Shown in pieces: positions 60,342 to 64,000 of a DNA stretch of 64,000 bases (position 1 is its first letter; each line of letters begins with the position of its first letter). Origin of the DNA: Utricularia gibba (Eukaryota; Streptophyta; Magnoliopsida; Lamiales; Lentibulariaceae). The position numbers and the translations under genes are program-made. The notes beneath the pieces are model-generated. The model saw only the letters and a list, made by a program, of their open reading frames with translations. It had not been told where the DNA came from and did not search any database. The stretch lies in NCBI GenBank assembly GCA_002189035.1, contig CM007989.1:8436001-8500000 (forward strand), written 5' to 3'.

Positions 60342-61024
60342 GTCAGACGGATAGATCCCTGAGGCCGTCCGCATGCACCTCATATTATTACTATTTTAGA
60401 TTTTCCAAAACCATCCATACAAATTTGAAATGATGCCTCCTGTACGTTTACGTTGCATTCATTCCTCTGGTTGTGTGGTTAATTAATGCCTTTGATTACC
60501 TTTGTTGTTACTAGTCTTGGTTTGCACTTTGCAATTTGTGTGTTGAACTACCTCTCACGTCACGGCCAAGTGCCAACCCCCATTTTGTGTGGGGTGTTGT
60601 AACTGGTGCTCGCCTCTAGGTCTAGGGTTAGGGCCTAGCGATAATTATTCAACGTCTCTGACGCGTACAGACCACCAACTACAAAATTATGTCAATCATA
60701 GGGGCCGGGGTATTTGGTAAGTTGTAACCATCAATAATGAGGGTGTTTTATTTATAAAAATATTTTAGGGACCGGGAGAGCCTCCAATGTAAACATATTT
60801 TTTTGTCATATACACAAACACCATGACATGAATAAGAGGCTTGGTTTTACCAAAAAATAACAATTTTTTTCCCTTCACTCATCATCGTCTGTATAAAGTG
60901 GAGTCGACACAAGTACTGAATAAAAAAATATCTATCTCACGACAGTATTTAGCAGTGAGAACAAATCAATACCGCGCATGCACCAAATCATGCCACATTT
61001 TAGCAAACAATAGCGACGAGCAAG
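60342..61024. other. Convergent 3' region, NHL and hydrolase genes
   Basis: 683 bp between convergent stops. It has AT-rich 3'UTR-like sequence and no recognised coding region. Confidence 0.55.
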
Positions 61025-63682
61025 CTACAGCGTCAAAGGTAAACGCAGGCCGTCGTAACTGAGTTGCGCATCAATGCCTTCACTTGCCATCAACTTCATA
61101 AGTTGCTCATTTACCTTCTCGTGGTCCATCAGATGCATCATACCTTCAAATGGACATCAGATTCTTCTCATCAAAATTAGACAAATTTGTAAAACTGCCC
61201 TCTACTTGTAAGAATGCCTAATATAGTCATCTCGGATCACCAATTACCTGTGAAAAGTGTTCTCTTCGGTTTTACTTTCCTAACTTCCTCCAAAGCCTGA
61301 CGAAAAGTATGATACAGAAATCAAACTGCTGACCATGAGCCTAGTCGGGCATTGGTCCATCACTCCAAAAGGAAAGAGCGGTTAACTTACCCTTGGAAGC
61401 CCGAAATGGGTAGAAGAGGATCGATCGGGTCTCAGAGCATCCTAAGAAAAAGCAGAAGATGCTTAATCAAGGATACCGTTGTAATCAGCTGGAAGGACAA
61501 GTAACACTGGATACTCTACATACCAGGATAAGGATTTCACAATTGTTGAGAAGGGGATAAGTATCCTCTGGTATTTCACTAACATCACTGATAAGCATCC
61601 AAAAACAAGAGAGACATATTGATTATCCGTAGGTAGTATCAATAAGGAAGCTGGACAGAGCGATACCTTATATAGCAAACATTGCCAAACCTAAAACCCA
61701 AAGAACGATATCCAATTCCATGCCACACTGGTAGAGGGGTAAACTGTAAAAGGTGGTACTGAAAATTTGATAATCATTTTTAAATAATTGACCAGTACAA
61801 AATTTAAATTCGCGGCAATTAACGCGAATCATGGTCAGATTAGCCACATTCCTGAAATTTCAAATCTTCCCATTTACATTCACTAAAAAATATTGCTACC
61901 TGGACACCATGTACTATGAATGGCTCCTCATGTATTATGTTGAATTGCAACGTTGAAACAGCTGCACCAGGTGAAATCCCACTTTTGTCTACCAAATAAT
62001 AGTGAGTTTTCTTCATTACCTATAATAATACAGATAGTGGGTTGTGAAATGCTAATCATATCTTGTTCAGGAGATTACGGGTAAAAGGATAACAAGACCT
62101 CAAAATCCCGTTGAGAAGTGTATATTGGTACGGAAGATTGAACATTATTGGTCCAATCACGGAGATCATCCAGACCTGAAAAATTGCACAACCTTTTTCA
62201 AATAATTTTCAATGAGTTCTTGTGGGCAGGCCATAACTATAAAAGCAATCATGCGAGATACCTCCGATTGCATCAGCATGAGAATGAGTAACAATAACTG
62301 CATCAATTGTTCGTATCCTGGAAAAAAGTAGAACCATCACTAGAAAGGCACACGAAATGTGTTGTGTGCTGAATTGATTTTCCAACTCAACAGGAGTGGA
62401 AATGGCTTAAACTCATCAAAACTAGCTCATTTTTCCACACGCTCATCATGCGCATGAATTATGGTACCCAAATATTCAATAACAGAGAACGCAAAGACAT
62501 ACAATTCATGGCAAATATTCAATAACTGAGCTTAATTTAATAATGTTATTCATAAACGGTACTACAAGACTAAGCATGATAGCACAATAAAAGGGGCTTG
62601 AATTTGCTCACCCATAAGTTGGAAACCATTTCAAAGCACTGTGATAGAAAAATCTGCACATGTAAGCATAAAGTCATAAATTAAGTTTACTTTCGTGAAA
62701 AATTTTAAGATGAACTTCCAAAAACATAATTTTATGACTAGCCACGCTCAAATCGCACGGTGAATGAAAGGATTCCATGAAGAATAATTGGTGGAGAAAA
62801 TCTTTAACATACTTCCCCACATCAATAAGTATGTTGCACGGTCCATATGGCTTCTCAACACGAATTAAGAGGCTTGTATTAAGCCTTCGGTCCTTACTTC
62901 CAGCCAATAAAGCCTTAGAGCAAACCTATAAATGCGGGGAAAATAACACTCAAATCTTTCACATTTCATGTTCCATGAAAGTAGTAATGCACCAAATTCA
63001 GAGAACAGTCCATGTATGATTGCACCAGATGAAGACATAGGGCTAACGAGGCAAGTCTTATCAGGATTTGTGAGGCAGCTCACACGAGGGATTCCCTCAC
63101 TAGTCCCAGTTCCTAAGAATATGATCTCGGATCGCTCGACTGAAGCATCCGACTTGCTCGGATCATTTTCAGCATCTAAGTGATTTAATAATAAAATCAT
63201 GTCATCACTAGGTAGCATACATTAGAAATTACGTTGAAAGTTCATGCTATCCAAGAAGGCATGCGAAGAGTAACATAATAAAAAGAAGCAGCAACACACA
63301 ATATAGACATTCAAACTGAAACAAAAAGTAACATACACAATAAAAATGAAAAGATTTAACATTTCAGTTATAACTAATTTCAACTTCTACACAAAAAACA
63401 AAGGGCATGAAACTGAACAAAATTCCTCCATCAGAGCCGAATATTCCAACCACACGATCAGAAATATGCTTCATTATCTACAACATAATAAACACTCAAA
63501 AAAAAGAAAAAATAGAACTCACTCAGGGAAGCTTGGACAAAGCGGCGTACGTGAGGGGATCCTATTCTTGAAATAGGAAATACGCCAATTCTGCATATGC
63601 TAAATGCGTTTGTTAGGCGGGAGAAATGAATCGGTTGTGCAGGAAGGGAACGCACGAGGCCGAAACCAACCGGGACAAGCAT
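61025..63682 (-). CDS. Metallo-beta-lactamase-fold hydrolase (At3g13800-like)
   Basis: Twelve exons (63682-63523, 63175-63048, 62925-62813, 62653-62612, 62317-62262, 62175-62099, 62019-61900, 61743-61667, 61587-61524, 61441-61391, 61296-61248, 61143-61025) join in phase to 351 aa. The first 50 residues are Arg-rich with few acids and suggest an organelle transit peptide. The MBL fold begins IIFLGTGTSEGIPR and continues NTSLLIRVEKP, NILIDVGK, then the metal-binding THSHADAIGGLDD (HxHxD), IPLPVWHG-like PLPVWHGIGYRSLGFRFG, CYISDVSEIP, DALRPDRSSSTHFGLP and FTGMMHLMDHE. The arrangement resembles the PhnP/RNase Z-type hydrolases annotated as putative hydrolase C777.06c in yeast. The substrate is unknown; a cyclic phosphodiester is one possibility from the PhnP relatives. 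No lesion seen. Confidence 0.9.
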
Positions 63683-64000
63683 CAGGAATCGCCGGAGAAA
63701 GAACGACGAATGAGACGTTCAGCCCGGAAAGTACTATAAATTTCAAGACACGCAGCGCAACGCAGTGCGGAATACACGATTCATCTGTAGCATATTTTTA
63801 TTGCACTAAACGCCACATTATCGACCCCGGTTGGAAACGGCCTAAGTCTTTAGGTGTTAAACCGCTATTTGTTTTGCGTCCCATGCGCAATTTCGATTGG
63901 CTTCCAGAGGGGAGGGACGCCAATGGTCTCAATACGGGGACCGGAAGGCGGCAAGGCTGGAACAGATTCAGTTGATTAATACCAACAGCGACCTCATGGT
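63683..64000. other. Promoter side of the MBL hydrolase gene
   Basis: 318 bp to the window end. A plus-strand ORF crosses it but lies antisense to the hydrolase start and resembles nothing known. AGTACTATAAATT near 63728 may be part of an AT-rich promoter element. Confidence 0.4.

Overview
This is nuclear DNA from a flowering plant, most likely a dicot or an early-diverging angiosperm. The evidence is the set of plant-only families (TRM/DUF4378, DUF3527, AHL, WAT1, DREB, bHLH subgroup IIIf, P-class PPR), GT-AG introns of roughly 70-1,500 bp, and AT-rich spacers with simple repeats. No rRNA, tRNA, CRISPR array or intact transposon was recognised. Exon boundaries were built by hand from splice sites, reading phase and remembered family sequences, so each may be off by a base or two.

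Layout. 0-20 kb: RING-H2 E3 (+), a PLAC8 exon fragment (-), RHB1A-type RING E3 (-), TRM/DUF4378 microtubule-associated protein (+), MYC1/GL3/EGL3-type bHLH (-) and a DUF3527 protein (-). 20-36 kb: BAH/TFIIS-domain chromatin protein with a broken zinc ribbon (-), two tandem WAT1 transporters (-), a gene-poor AT-rich spacer, an AHL protein (+) and a DREB A-4 factor (+). 37-53 kb: ABO5-like PPR (-), IAR3-like IAA-amino-acid hydrolase (-), RWDD1-like protein (-), CHMP1 ESCRT-III subunit (+) and the PP2A B55 subunit (+). 53-64 kb: mini-RNase III (+), TM9SF/TMN7 (-), an NHL/LEA_2 protein (+) and an MBL-fold hydrolase (-).

These are ordinary single-copy or small-family plant genes, not an operon-like system. 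Their neighbourhood looks ancient: from memory of Arabidopsis numbering, RHB1A-TRM-MYC1 lie together at At4g003-004, ABO5/IAR3/RWD/B55 at At1g516-519, CHMP1 beside B55 beta at At1g177, and RNase III/TMN7/MBL hydrolase at At3g137-138.

The most useful anomaly concerns sequence quality. Five one-base frameshifts, in four otherwise well-conserved genes, are each cured by one extra C or G in a C/G homopolymer. This suggests consensus error rather than five pseudogenes. By contrast, the 3' end of the BAH/TFIIS gene has a stop, a 2-bp shift and missing codons that this does not explain. Other points of interest are a GC-AG intron followed by a 15-nt micro-exon in the bHLH gene, a 7-nt first coding exon in the RWD gene, a decayed exon copy inside a B55 intron, and a tandem duplication carrying TGGGCC elements beside the TM9/NHL promoters. 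No clearly undescribed system was found; the best unknown is an unassigned 134-codon ORF at 7.3-7.7 kb.
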